Source: Corylus avellana
Lineage: Eukaryota > Streptophyta > Magnoliopsida > Fagales > Betulaceae
Reading direction: 5' to 3'
Length of the DNA: 64,000 nucleotides
Assembly (NCBI RefSeq): GCF_901000735.1
Contig: NC_081542.1
Location: 30,238,838-30,302,837 of the forward strand
Part shown: piece by piece, positions 38,479 through 49,322 of the stretch
How positions within the stretch are numbered: the first letter of the stretch is position 1
Layout: the number at the start of each line of letters is the position of its first letter
Notes under the pieces: model-generated
Told to the model about the DNA's origin: nothing
Seen by the model: the letters and a program-made list of their open reading frames with translations, nothing else
Database searches by the model: none
Position numbers and translations under genes: made by a program

Positions 38479-39310
38479 ACGTTGATAATACGACATCAAT
38501 GTCGATTCTAAAGTCGGCATTGATGTGTTATTATTTGATTAGAGTTTATACAGAGTTTGTGCTCCTTGTGTGCTCGGAATACAAGCTGATGATTTTTTGT
38601 TTTTTCCATTGGTTGTCAGAACAAATCAAATTTTCTTTTAAATTAAAAAAAAAAATGTCAAGAAAACTATTTGGAGACATCCGGTATCAATCCCCAAAAA
38701 ATCAAAATTTTGGCAATTATATTCATGAAATTTGTTTAAGTACCCAAGGAAAATAAAAAAACCTAAATGATTGTAAAATCCTACAAGTGGTTAATTGTAT
38801 TACTATAGTGTTTGATGCTTTTCTTCTCCATTGGTGCTTAAAAGAAGTAAATTTTACCCCAAAAAGATATTTGAAGAAACAAGAAAATTTGGAGACGTGA
38901 GGTATCGATCCTCAAGAAATCAAAGATGCGTTCTTTTGATTACTCTTCCTTTGAGCTACATCCCCTTTTATAAAGTAATTGTTCAAACCCATGTTGAAAA
39001 ACATGACATTTGTAAAATAATTATAAATTATTAATTTTGTTGATGGAGTTTCTCGGGGTTCAAACGACTTTTTTTTTCTCTTTTCATTCTTCTATTTTTA
39101 ATATTTTCACTTATAAAAAAGGCATCAACATCAACCTTACAATCAACGCTGATAAACATGTATCAACGCCAACTTGTTGATGTTGACACTCATAATACGA
39201 CATCAACGTCGATTTTAAAGTTGGCATTGATGTGTTATTATTTGATTAGAGTTTATACAGAGTTTGTGCTCCTTGTGTGCTCGGAATAGAAGCTGATGAT
39301 TTTTTGTTTT

Positions 39311-39410
39311 NNNNNNNNNNNNNNNNNNNNNNNNNNNNNNNNNNNNNNNNNNNNNNNNNNNNNNNNNNNNNNNNNNNNNNNNNNNNNNNNNNNNNNNNNN
39401 NNNNNNNNNN
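39311..39410. other. assembly gap (100 N) at the orientation switch
   Basis: The monomers to the left run in one orientation and the fragment to the right in the other, so the gap hides the junction. Confidence 0.99.
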
Positions 39411-39955
39411 CACGTCTCCAAATTGTCTTCTTTCTATATATATCATTTTCATGTAAAAAGTTTCTTCTTTTAAGCACCAATGGAGAACAAAAGCATCAAA
39501 CACTACAACAAAAGAATTAATGGCTTCTAAAAATTTTACAAACATCTAGTTTTTTATTTTTCTTGCATAGTTAAAGGAATTTCATGAATTCGAATATAGC
39601 TTTGTGGTACGGTAGTTTGGATATAATTGTTATAATTTTGAATTTGTTAGGATTGATACCTGATGTCTCCGAATAGATTTCTTGACTTTTTTTTTTTTTT
39701 CTTTTAATTTAACAATAATTTTGACTTCTTTAGACAACCAATGGACAAAAAAAAAAAAAGATGAACCAGTTGTATGCAAAAAACAATAGGAGCAAAACCT
39801 CTTTATAAACTAAAATCATATAACAACACATCAAAGCCGACTTTAAAATTGACGTTGATGTCCTATTATGAACATTAACTTCCAAAAGTTGACGTTGATA
39901 CATGTTTATTATATTGACAGTAAGGTTGACGTTGATACATGTTTATTATATGTCT
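39411..39955 (+). repeat. single satellite monomer fragment, opposite orientation
   Basis: It begins inside the tRNA-like module at CACGTCTCC and runs through half B to the hairpin region. It keeps the full half-B segment (ATATAGCTTTGTGG) like the left-edge monomers at 6320-8100, and is clearly diverged from the interior ones. It is therefore probably an array-edge monomer. It ends near a duplicated ACATGTTTATTATAT string. Confidence 0.8.
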
Positions 39956-39985
39956 TAATTTTCCTATTACCTGTTAAAATTACAC

Positions 39986-40027
<42 letters not shown>

Positions 40028-40661
40028 CGGTTAAAAACCAAAAGGGAAAATGGGCGATGGGATAGGGAGGACAAGTGTCCATTACCAAATGCTGAGAAGG
40101 TTAGGTGGTTAATGTGGTAGGAGGTTGTTTGTGTGATTTATGCATGTGATTACCGATGATGTAATTATTACGATTCTATGTAATAATGACTTTGATATTT
40201 AGTTGGAAATTTTCAGATTTAACCTATATTTTTTTATGTGATTTTTCAATTTTGATAATTAGATCTTATAGTTTTTTTTTTTTTTTTTTCTTTTCAAATA
40301 GTTCCTTCAATCAATTTATGGTCTAATTAATTAATGGCATGACACGCCATACCAATAAATTAATGTCACATGACTCTCATTTGACACATTAATTTTTTCC
40401 CAATTTAGAAGATGAATTGTATATAAGGAGTGTTTATATAGAATTAATTTATCGTTGGTGCCTATTTTGATGAAATTGAAATAAATCCAGGTTGCAAATC
40501 GATTGAAATATTGCCAATTAGAAACAATAGCTATTGTCATCCAAAGTAGCTTCACTTTCTAAACAATAGAAAAATGGATAGTTGACTCTATATGGGTGCC
40601 TATGCTTTTATTCCTTTGAATTTGATGGTTGGTTAATGTGAGCCCACACTTGTCGATGCAG
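39956..40661. other. unique AT-rich DNA with a TA microsatellite
   Basis: It contains a (TA)n run at about 39992-40024, followed by non-repetitive AT-rich sequence. I recognise no gene; the last bases form an intron end leading to the exon at 40662. Confidence 0.55.
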
Positions 40662-40853
40662 GAACATGGAACATCGCAACCAGAAGGGTTTGCTCAACCA
40701 AGTGGATCTTCTCAGCCTTCTCAACCACAGTTGGGGCGTACTACTGCATGTACATCAACGCCTGCAAAAAGAGGTAAGACTATTGTACAGACCGTGGAGA
40801 AGGCGATTGCAGTAATGGAGGCTAACAAGAGAAAAAGGAAGAAGCCAAATTGA
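40662..40853 (+). CDS. putative 3' terminal exon, unknown protein
   Basis: A good acceptor site (GATGCAG before GAACATGG) opens a frame that encodes EHGTSQPEGFAQPSG, a Ser/Gln/Pro-rich stretch, then a basic end KRKRKKPN before the stop. The low-complexity linker followed by a lysine/arginine tail resembles the C-terminal end of a DNA-binding protein or transposase, with the tail able to act as a nuclear localisation signal. I do not recognise the family and see no upstream exon. It converges on the GRF gene, an arrangement also seen in Mutator-like elements; that link is speculative. Confidence 0.4.
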   Translation, partial: EHGTSQPEGFAQPSGSSQPSQPQLGRTTACTSTPAKRGKTIVQTVEKAIAVMEANKRKRKKPN

Positions 40854-40897
40854 CAAAAATATTAGATCCAAGGAAATGGATTACTACAGAGACAATT

Positions 40898-40913
40898 GGT
40901 CATTTTGGATGTG

Positions 40914-40958
<45 letters not shown>

Positions 40959-41103
40959 TTAATGCTACAATTTGATCATTTTGAATGTGTAATATATATG
41001 CGTAATGGTAGACACATTTACCTTGTCAATGCTACAATTTGGTCATTTTGGATGTGTAATATATATATATGGTTAATGTTTAGACACATTTACCTTGTGT
41101 ATA
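40898..41103. repeat. three imperfect tandem repeats with TA runs
   Basis: The unit contains GGTCATTTTGGATGTGTAA, a TA run and GGTTAATGCTACAATTT or a variant, repeated about three times at 66-77 bp spacing. The TA run of the first copy (40918-40956) is expanded. Confidence 0.7.
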
Positions 41104-41314
41104 AAACCATTGTTATTTGTGATAGAAAATTGAACTTAATTTCCCAAAATCATTTCCTTATATCATGAACAAACTCTTAAATACATATACCTACTAACAC
41201 ATAGGTTTCGCACTTTAATACAACCCACTAAATAATAGTCCTTAAACTACATAAGTTTCTCCCTCTCACAGCAACATTGCCCTACTAACAGTGCAATGAC
41301 GTTTCTCTCTATCA

Positions 41315-43069
41315 TTAACAAAACAAGACAACAACAAAAAAGCTAAGATCAAACAAGTGGCCAATGACATCCTTAAGTTTTTTTTCGATGCTAGTGTTTT
41401 TGCACTTTTCAGCAGCAATCTGCAATGTCAACTTCGCCAGTTCAGTTTCAAAACCTTTCTTCTGATCAGCTATTTGGGCATCGAACTGTGACACAGGGAG
41501 CATAGCTTCTTCGTCAACCCACATAAAATAATCATAACCACGATCACCTTCGTTCTGCATATTTCATAAATGAGAATTACTAACCAATTCACAAACAAAG
41601 TGTAATATAATTTAGTGCTAACTGAAAAAACAATGGAGTTCTTCAATGTTCTTTGATTTCAAAGAGTCAAAAAGAAAAGAAGAAAAAAAAGACCAGCCAA
41701 AGGAGACCTTGTGAGCTTTCAAACTAGTTCTATTTTTGGAGTGTGAAATAGTTAGATCTATATACATGGTTTTCCTTTAATTTTCAAATACTCTATACTA
41801 TTTCATTGTAACATTAAAAAGATAAAAACATATGGGTGATGTATTGTCATTTAAGAGAAAGAAAACATTCTGAATGCAAAGGAAGAGACCCAAAAACTTT
41901 GTCAAACAAGGCCGGCCTTATTTGGTAATGTACATGCCAAATTTTTATTTTTCAACCTCTACAATATTTTTATTTTTTATATCACATTAATAATTTTTTT
42001 ATTTCCATTTAAATTTAAAAAATCATTACAACACAATTTTCTTTTCTTTTTTATATTTTTAAATATAAAAAATTCAAAATTTTTATCTACTTTATATCAC
42101 ATCAATCACTACCTCTTATGCATACATACACATACATTGGAGAACTTTATATCCAGCACTACTGTTGACCAAAATATTGATTTTACTTATAGATATTGTT
42201 TAGACTTTTGAGGCATGTTTGAAACAAGGGGGGCAAGTTATGCAGAGTGTGAACAAGAAAAACCAATCTTCATGCATTTCATTATTTGAGGATAAGCTCC
42301 AAAAAAATGAAATACTTCCCCTATCGACAGCATACAATGCAAAGACTGCAAAAAGTGTTGGCAGGGAACTCCATTTCAGTGATCAAACACCATTTAATGT
42401 AATTGGATTTCCCAAAAAGGTACAAGTCAAAGATGATTTAAGTTGAAAAGGCTTAACAATAGGAATTAATCAAGGCCAATTACATCTAAAGTAAAACCTG
42501 CCATCTTAAGAGATAGCCTAATGTTTGTAACACACTCAAAGCTATGCCACAGCCACTAACTAAGCTCAGCCATACTTCCACAAGTATCATCTAATATGTT
42601 CGAATAAATTTTTTTCAACTCACTAATAGATGTCAAGTATCATCTAATAGGTTTAAGCAAGAAATTTTTCAAAATAAATAAATAAATAAAATAGTGACTG
42701 AAAAACCCAGCAGCCCTAAATCAAAAACATCAAACACATAGGCTACACAACGTCAAACACATCTCTTAGAAGAGACCCACAAATCCAAACCAACAATCAC
42801 TGTACAGAATTCAATCAAACGGAGAAAAGAAGAAAGAAAGAAATCGAAAACCCCTAATTTTTAAAACCCTAAATTCGCGCCTTGTATTTGCCGCATCCAA
42901 TAAACATTCTACCAAGATTTTTCTGCGTGCGAGAAGTCATCACTGGTGATTCAATTCCGCATAGGCATTTCGTACACGCAGAGGTAGACTTTGCCGGCGA
43001 ACTTCCCACCGATAGTACACAGCCACTCGCATCATAGTCAGCAAACTCACTTCCAATCTTCTCCATCAT
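41315..43069 (-). CDS. GRF-type zinc-finger protein, two exons
   Basis: Exon 1 (43069-42881) and exon 2 (41554-41315) join in phase to give about 142 residues. Exon 1 carries CxC-G (C35, C37), GRMF at 53-56 and C59. Exon 2 continues DYFMWVDEE at 71-79, then a coiled-coil stretch and a hydrophobic C-terminal end (LSFFVVVLFC). This order (GRF finger, coiled coil, membrane-like tail) matches a large family of short plant proteins; GRF fingers bind nucleic acid. The fourth zinc ligand is Tyr70 where relatives have Cys. The acceptor (ATATGCAG) is good, but the donor would be AAG followed by GC, not GT. Either a GC-AG intron is used or the gene is decaying. The start is the first of two adjacent ATGs. 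Confidence 0.55.
42219..42446 (+). other. short open frame within the GRF intron, unknown
   Basis: A 75-codon open frame on the strand opposite the GRF gene has ordinary protein-like composition (for example KTAKSVGRELHFSDQTPF). It has no visible family. It may be a captured exon fragment or chance. Confidence 0.2.
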
Positions 43070-43229
43070 TGACGAGCTGTTGGCCGAAATCTTCAAAGTC
43101 AAACTTCTTTCCCCCAACTATTTCGGTGTTTAATGGGTTGGGTAAGAAAAACCCTAAAATTGTTGCAGGTTTTGCATGATGTTTGAGGGAGCCGATCGGC
43201 TGAATGGATGGAAGGTTTTGCAGATTTTT

Positions 43230-43487
43230 GCGGTTTTGCAGGTTTTGCGAGACGACGGGACCTGTGCCTAAGGGGGACGACCGGCATGATCGGTTGGAAG
43301 ACCGAAGCTGTGCATGGGAGATGATCAGCTTCGGCTATTTGGACGGAATGTTTTGCGGGTTGTGCGGTTTTGCAGGTTTTGTGGGATGACTGGACCTATG
43401 CGTGAGGGAGATGACCGGCACGATCGGCTGGAAGACCGAAGCTGTGCGTGGGAGACGATCGGCTTCGGCTGTTTGGACGAAGTTGGG
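43230..43487. repeat. 134-bp direct tandem duplication upstream of the GRF gene
   Basis: Two copies start at 43230 and 43364. They share GCGGTTTTGCAGGTTTTG, ACCGGCA, GATCGG and GGAAGACCGAAGCTGTGC with scattered differences. The block is GC-rich, unlike its surroundings, and lies 160-420 bp upstream of the GRF start codon. Confidence 0.85.
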
Positions 43488-43546
43488 AGATGATGGGGGA
43501 CTTGTGCGTGGGTTGGGAGATTTTCACTTTTAATTTCTTACCCTAA

Positions 43547-43566
43547 GCAAAACGGCACCGTTTTGC
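43547..43566. repeat. 20-bp near-palindrome
   Basis: GCAAAACGGCACCGTTTTGC reads the same on both strands except for the central base pair. It lies in the presumed promoter of the GRF gene. Confidence 0.8.
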
Positions 43567-43629
43567 TCCTTGTTTTAAAAAAAATAAAAAAAATTCATAC
43601 AAGGGCATTATAGTAACTTACCTGTAACC

Positions 43630-43643
43630 AAACGACGTCGTTT
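43630..43643. promoter_or_regulatory. perfect palindrome with GACGTC core
   Basis: AAACGACGTCGTTT is a perfect 14-bp palindrome with an ACGT core of the kind bound by plant bZIP factors. A working role here is inference. Confidence 0.4.
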
Positions 43644-43677
43644 TGCAGTTTTCGTCCAGACTAACGGTTTTGATTAA

Positions 43678-43697
43678 NNNNNNNNNNNNNNNNNNNN
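43678..43697. other. assembly gap (20 N)
   Basis: Twenty N separate the unique island from the right-hand satellite array. Confidence 0.99.
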
Positions 43698-43920
43698 TTC
43701 GCACAATTACTTCATAAAAGGGGATGGAGCTTAAAGAAAGAATAATCAAAAAGCGCATCTTTGATTTCTTGAGGATCGATACCTCACATCTCCAAGTTTT
43801 CTTGTTTCTTTATATATCTTTTTGCGGTAAAAAGTCACTTCTTTTAAGCACCAATGGAGAAGAAAAGCATCAAACACTATAACAATACAATTAACAGCTT
43901 CTAGGATTTTACAATTATTT

Positions 43921-43964
<44 letters not shown>

Positions 43965-45920
43965 NNNNNNNNNNNNNNNNNNNNNNNNNNNNNNNGTCAC
44001 CGAATAGTTTGCTTGACTTTTTTTTTTAATTAAAAAAAAAAAGACTTGTTTTGACAACCAATGGAAAATACAAAAAATCATCGGGTTGTATGCAGAGCAC
44101 AAAAGGAGCAAAAACTCTGTATAAACTCTAATCAAACAATAACACATCAACGCCGACTTTAAAATCAACGTTGATGTCGTATTGTTAGCGTCAACATCAG
44201 CCAGTTGGCGTCGATACAGTTTTATCAGCGTTGACCGTAAGGTTGACGTTGATGCCTTTCTTATAAGTGAAAATATTAAAAAAAAAAAAAAGAAGAAAAA
44301 AAAGTCGTCTAAACCCCTAGAAACTCCTATAACAAAATTAACTATTTATATTTACTTTAAAAATGTCTTGTTTTTCTACAAGGGTTCGCACAATTACCTC
44401 ATAAAAGGGGATGTAGCTCAAAGGAAGAGTAAAGAAAAAGCGCATCTTTGATTTTTTGATGATCGATACCTCACGTCCCCAAATTTTCTTGTTTCTTTAA
44501 ATATCTTTTTGAGGTAAAAAGTTACTTCTTATTAGCACCAATGGAGAAGAAAAGCATCAAACATCATAACAATACAATTAACGGCTTCTAGGATTTAACA
44601 ATCAATTAGGCTTTTTTTTTTTCCTCAGCTAGCTAAAGTAATTTCATGAATATAATTGTTAAAATTTTGATTTTTTGAGGATTCATACCAGATGTCTCCG
44701 AATAGTTTTCTTGACTTTTTTTTCTTAATTTAAAAGATAATTTGACTTGTTTTCAAAACCAATGGAAAAAACAAAAAATCATCGGCTTGTATGCCAAGTA
44801 CAAAAGGAGCAAAAACTCTGTATAAACTCAAATCAAACAATAACATATCAACGCCGACTTTAAAATCGACATTGATGTCGTATTATCAGCGTCAACATCC
44901 AATAGTTGGTGTTGATACATGTTTATCAGCGTTGACCGTAAGGTTGACGTTGATGCCTTTCTCATAAGTGAAAATATTAAAAAAAAAAAAAAAAAGAAAA
45001 AAAAGTCGTCAAAACTACTAGAAACTCCTACAACAAAATTAACAATTTATGTTTATTTTCCAAATGTCTTCGTTTTTCTACATGGGTTCGCACAATTACT
45101 TCATAAAAGGGGATGTAGCTCAAAGGAAGAGTAATCAAAAGAACGCATCTTTGATTTCTTGAGGATCGATACCTCACGTCTCCAAATTTTCTTGTTTCTT
45201 CAAATATATTTTTGAGGTAAAAAGTTACTTCTTTTAAGCACCAATGGAGAAGAAAAGCAACAAACACTATAGCAATACAATTAACCACTTCTAGGATTTT
45301 ACAATCATTTAGGTTTTTTTTGTGTTTTTTTTTTTTTCCCTTTGGTAGTTAAAGTAATTTCATGAATATAATTGTTATAATTTTGATTTTTTGAGGATTG
45401 ATACCAGATGTCTCCGAATAGTTTTCTTGACCTTTTTTTAAAAAATTTAAAAGAAAATTTGACTTGTTTTGATAACCAATGGAAAAAATAAAAAATCATC
45501 GGCTTATATGCCGAGTACAAAAGGAGCAAAAACTCTGTATAAACTCAAATCAAACAATAACATCTCAACGCCGACTTTAAAATCAATGTTGATATCGTAT
45601 TATCAGCGTCAACATCAACAAGTTGGCGTTGATACATGTTTATCAGCGTTGACCGTAAAGTTGACGTTGATGCCTTTCTCATAAGTCAAAATATATAAAA
45701 TAAAATAACATAAAAGAAAAAGAAAGAAAAAAAAGTCGTCCAAACTCCTAGAAACTCCTACAACAAACTTAACAATTTATGTTTATTTTTCAAATGTCTC
45801 TTTTTCTGCATGGGTTCGCATAATTTCATTAAGGGGATCTAGTTCAAAGGAAAAGTAATCAAAAAGCGCATCTTTGATTTGTTGAGGATCGATACCACAC
45901 GTCTCCAAATTTTCTTGTTT
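43698..45920 (+). repeat. satellite array, right arm first block
   Basis: The monomers are in the opposite orientation to the left array, with the tRNA-like module on the plus strand (for example from GGGGATGTAGCTCAAAGG at about 44407). Landmarks lie near 44252, 44950 and 45665. The block includes a T-run of over 40 bases at 43922 beside a 31-N gap. Confidence 0.92.
43965..43995. other. assembly gap (31 N)
   Basis: The gap follows a long T homopolymer, which probably caused it. Confidence 0.99.
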
Positions 45921-45925
45921 CTTTA

Positions 45926-47045
45926 TGAAAATTCTAAAACGACTCCAATTATCACCTACTCACACGTCTAGGAGTTTTACAGAAAATATCCAGAAAACAG
46001 ATCTAACTTAGCAGTTAAAAAAATCAACCAAATACTGATATGAAATATGCAATCAAGAACACAGAAATTTGGTTACGAAGAGGAAACCATTTAGAGAACT
46101 CTCTAAATGTAAAACCTCTCCGGGGCAGCCAAACCCAGGAAATCAATTCACTATATAGAAGAATAAGGAATANNNNNNNNNNNNNNNNNNNNNNNNNNNN
46201 NNNNNNNNNNNNNNNNNNNNNNNNNNNNNNNNNNNNNNNNNNNNNNNNNNNNNNNNNNNNNNNNNNNNNNNNTTAGCAGTTAAAAATCAACCAAATACTG
46301 ATATGAAATATGCAATCAAGAACACAGAAATTTGGTTACGAAGAGGAAATCATTTAGAGAACTCTCTAAATGTAAAACCTCTCCGGGGCAGCCAAACTCA
46401 GGAAATCAATTCACTATATAGAAGAATAAGGAATACAAGAAGAATAACAAAACCTTTGACTCTTCCTTGCACACGACAAGTGACCCACTTGACTTCTACC
46501 TCAGTAGCCCTTTCCAGAACATCTGGCACGATTCTTCTAAAAGATTTCCTTTCACCAGAACTCCGATTGGCTTCACGTATTTTCTCTTCAACAATAATCT
46601 AGAACAAATTCTCTCTCTCTAAGCACCCTGATTTTTGCTCAATAAAATACGTACTTGTAAATGTAGCAAAATCGTGTTTAAATAGAAAATAACCCTAATA
46701 AGTCACCCAGGTCCGGACCCTGCAGATCTGAGGTCCGGACATGCCTCATAAAATGCACTTTCGGGAACTGGGGTCCGGACCCTGCTTGAAAAATCAAGTT
46801 TCTGGAAATGGGGTCCAGACCCGGCTTCTGGAGGTCCGGACCCGGACTGTCCAGTCTTCATCAACAACTCCGATCGATGGGCATTTGTGGTCCGATTGAG
46901 CTGAAATTTTGCAGGGACGTTCATAACACATGAATCTACATTATGAACGGTGGAGATTGGATTCTGAGCATTCTATATCAGTGTTTGAGCCCATGAGTAG
47001 TCATCTGCATTTTGGAACTGAATTAAGCCAACATAAGAACTAACA
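45926..47045 (-). repeat. 3' LTR of element 2 (contains a gap)
   Basis: It runs on the minus strand from TGTTAGTTCTTATGTTGGC at 47045 to TTTTCA at 45926. A 100-N gap is flanked by an ~160-bp repeated stretch, so its real length is probably about 860 bp. It has several TCCGGACC motifs. Confidence 0.85.
46173..46272. other. assembly gap (100 N) with duplicated flanks
   Basis: Sequence from 46011 onward (TTAGCAGTTAAAA...) is repeated directly after the gap at 46273, which suggests two overlapping contig ends that were not merged. Confidence 0.99.
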
Positions 47046-47057
47046 ACCTCCCCCTTT
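47046..47057 (-). other. polypurine tract of element 2
   Basis: The minus strand reads AAAGGGGGAGGT directly before the 3' LTR. Confidence 0.85.
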
Positions 47058-47414
47058 GGCAATTCGGTGACAAAACCAAAATGCCGAGCCAATCCCATCA
47101 TCTCCCCATATTTACTCCCCCTTTTTGTCGCAGAATGACAAAAGGTCTTCATGTTTCCTGAAACACTTCACAAAATACATCAAGGCATATGTGGAACAAG
47201 AAGACATAAATAAAACTCATGAAAAAAAATGACGAAAGAATTAAAACATGAGAAACTGAGTATCTAACAATTAAAACAATCTAAAAGAATAAAAAATAAT
47301 CAAAGAAAATAAAAACAAAGCAAACAAAAATTAAGAAAAAAAAATGCCCTAGAACAGCTATAGACAAATATCAATATGCTCAATTTCTAGGCATGATCTA
47401 TGTGCCCACCTAAT

Positions 47415-49253
47415 CTAGGTGAGTCCATTACCACTCCCCCTCAATGGGTGAATGGTATTAATCTTCTTGACCCAAACTTTCTTCACATCAGGGACAACTG
47501 TGTGACTCTTATCCAAGACATCTAACCGTGTTACTACGTTTCTCATCATGTTGAATAATTTCTCATAACTATTTCTAGAATGGAAATATTCTCTTTTAGA
47601 CCTATGACTGTTAAGCTGAAAACACGTAGGACGAATATGTCCAAACTTACCACAGTTATGACACGTAGGAATAAACCTTTGAGAAGGTTGGTTCCTTAAC
47701 ATGTGCATACTTCTCGACTTAGAACTAGACATATAGGAATCAGTTAGAGTTCCCTTACCTTTTCTACCTTTGGAAATTTGAGGAGAAATTACCTTCTTTT
47801 CAGCCAAGCTATATTCTTTGTTCACTGGTTTCACAAAAATCATCTTTGAAGAAGAAGCAACATTAGTAGATAAAATAGCAGATTTATCAAAACCCAATCC
47901 AGTTCTATCAAATGAATGTTTCTGATTATGTAGCATTTGATTTAGCTTTTCACTAGAGAATTTTGTTAAATGATTCTTTGATTCATTCAGTTCATTCTCT
48001 AAGGATTTCACTTTGGCAATTAGCATTTGATTTTCAGACATTAAAGTATTATGAGTAGCAAGAGAATCAGCTAAGGTGACAGAAAGTTGATCATTTTCAA
48101 GATTAACCTCATTGAGTTTCTTCAATTGCTGCTTATTCAGCTTTTTCAGTTTAGTGTATTCCACAAAGAGATTATTATAAGCATTTTGCAAATCTTCTTC
48201 TTCTTCCGAATCATTATCGGACACACCTTGTTTGTCTTGAGAATTACACTCACTATTCTCATGCTCACTCTCATAACTAACTCCAAATGCTAAGTAATTA
48301 ACTCCTTGTTCAGCATCGTCCTTGTCTGACTCATCACTTTGAGTCACATTAAATGCCTTGCCATTTGACTTTCTCAAATTAGCACAGTCAACACGAATGT
48401 GCCCATGTCCTCCACATTCGTGACACTTGATACCTCTAAGTGACTTTCCTTTCTCAACATTCTCATTTCTAGATTTCTCAGAAAATTGTGAATTGCTATT
48501 TCTAAAATTTCCTTTCTTGGCTCTAAAGAATTTCCTAAACTTCTTAGCAAACATAGCAATTTCTTCCTCATTTCCAGAATCCTCCTCAGATGAACCACAA
48601 GAGTCAACCTTAACATTTTTTGCCTTAAGAGCAATATTTTTGGTGTTCTTGTGTTTAGGAAGAATTAGCTCAAAGGTCTGAAGGGAACCTACAAGTTCTT
48701 CTACTCTCATAGTATCTAAGTCCTTGCTCTGTTGTATAGCAGCAATTTGGGGAATAAACCTCTTAGGCAAAGATCTTAAGATTTTTTTCACCACTTTAGC
48801 ATCATCCATTTTCTTTCCCAAATTAATGGTAGAGTTTCTAATGGCACTAAGCTTTGAATAGAATTCATCAAAAGTTTCATCTTCCTGCATTCTAATCTCC
48901 TCAAGCTGAGAAACCAACATTTGAATTTTTGAAGTTCTAACAACCTTAGTTCCTTCATGTGTGATTTCTAAAGTTTCCCAAGCTTCCTTAGCTAGTTCAC
49001 ATCTAGAAATTCTAGAAAATTCCTCATTTGAAACAGAGATGTAAATAGCATTTATAGCTTTGTCATTCGCAGTAGCATTATTCTTTTCCTCTGTTGTCCA
49101 TTCAGCTATTGCTTTTTTTGGACGTGTCCATCCAAATTCGACAATATGCCAAACATTAATGGATTTAAAATATGCTCTCATACGAATTTTCCAAAGCGTA
49201 TAATTTGTTCCGTCAAAGACGGGAAGAGAATTAGGAGCAACAGTATGAGACAT
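47415..49253 (-). CDS. intact copia-type Gag polyprotein, 612 residues
   Basis: Gag forms the virus-like particle that packages the element's RNA. Residues ~9-35 (LPVFDGTNYTLWKIRMRAYF) match the DUF4219 start of plant copia-type gags and ~60-200 the UBN2 capsid-like domain. A first CCHC knuckle lies at C277, C280, H285, C290, then an acidic region (~300-355), a long coiled coil (~355-435) and a second knuckle at C531, C534, H539, C544. It ends HPLRGSGNGLT and a TAG. The ATG lies 56 bases after the primer-binding site. The frame is uninterrupted but no protease, integrase or reverse transcriptase follows. The knuckle RFIPTCHNCGKFGHIRP resembles SIRE/Maximus-type elements; that placement is tentative. 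Confidence 0.92.
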   Translation of the reverse strand: MSHTVAPNSLPVFDGTNYTLWKIRMRAYFKSINVWHIVEFGWTRPKKAIAEWTTEEKNNATANDKAINAIYISVSNEEFSRISRCELAKEAWETLEITHEGTKVVRTSKIQMLVSQLEEIRMQEDETFDEFYSKLSAIRNSTINLGKKMDDAKVVKKILRSLPKRFIPQIAAIQQSKDLDTMRVEELVGSLQTFELILPKHKNTKNIALKAKNVKVDSCGSSEEDSGNEEEIAMFAKKFRKFFRAKKGNFRNSNSQFSEKSRNENVEKGKSLRGIKCHECGGHGHIRVDCANLRKSNGKAFNVTQSDESDKDDAEQGVNYLAFGVSYESEHENSECNSQDKQGVSDNDSEEEEDLQNAYNNLFVEYTKLKKLNKQQLKKLNEVNLENDQLSVTLADSLATHNTLMSENQMLIAKVKSLENELNESKNHLTKFSSEKLNQMLHNQKHSFDRTGLGFDKSAILSTNVASSSKMIFVKPVNKEYSLAEKKVISPQISKGRKGKGTLTDSYMSSSKSRSMHMLRNQPSQRFIPTCHNCGKFGHIRPTCFQLNSHRSKREYFHSRNSYEKLFNMMRNVVTRLDVLDKSHTVVPDVKKVWVKKINTIHPLRGSGNGLT

Positions 49254-49308
49254 TTGATATGGAGTCTCGGATCACACTCAGGAAATAAATCTTTCACAGA
49301 GTGAACCC

Positions 49309-49320
49309 GCTCTGATACCA
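49309..49320 (-). other. primer-binding site of element 2
   Basis: The minus strand reads TGGTATCAGAGC two bases after the 5' LTR end, the initiator tRNA-Met type. Confidence 0.9.
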
Positions 49321-49322
49321 AT

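Larger units (their letters stand above)
28425..39310 (-). repeat. satellite array, third block (about sixteen monomers)
   Basis: The landmark recurs near 28883, 29594, 30293, 30648, 31346, 32054, 32759, 33467, 34187, 34876, 35593, 36297, 37006, 37712, 38414 and 39121, with a typical spacing of 690-720 bp. The short 355-bp step spans an N gap. These monomers are more alike than those on the left and share variants such as GCTCGGAATACAAGCTGATG. Strand refers to the tRNA-like module. No gene is present. Confidence 0.93.

Noticed and set aside
6935..39034. Many 60-165 codon open frames repeated through the left array (for example 7598-8095, 25918-26403, 35630-35935)
   Set aside because: They recur only because the monomer repeats, start and stop at different places in each copy, run through poly-A and poly-T tracts and exist on both strands. 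They match no protein family.
40331..40555. Minus-strand open frame of 74 codons
   Set aside because: It lies in AT-rich DNA with no motif, no splice context and no repeat support.
48087..48681. Open frames overlapping the intact gag on other frames (48087-48293, 48374-48634, 48427-48681)
   Set aside because: They are shadows of the 612-codon gag.
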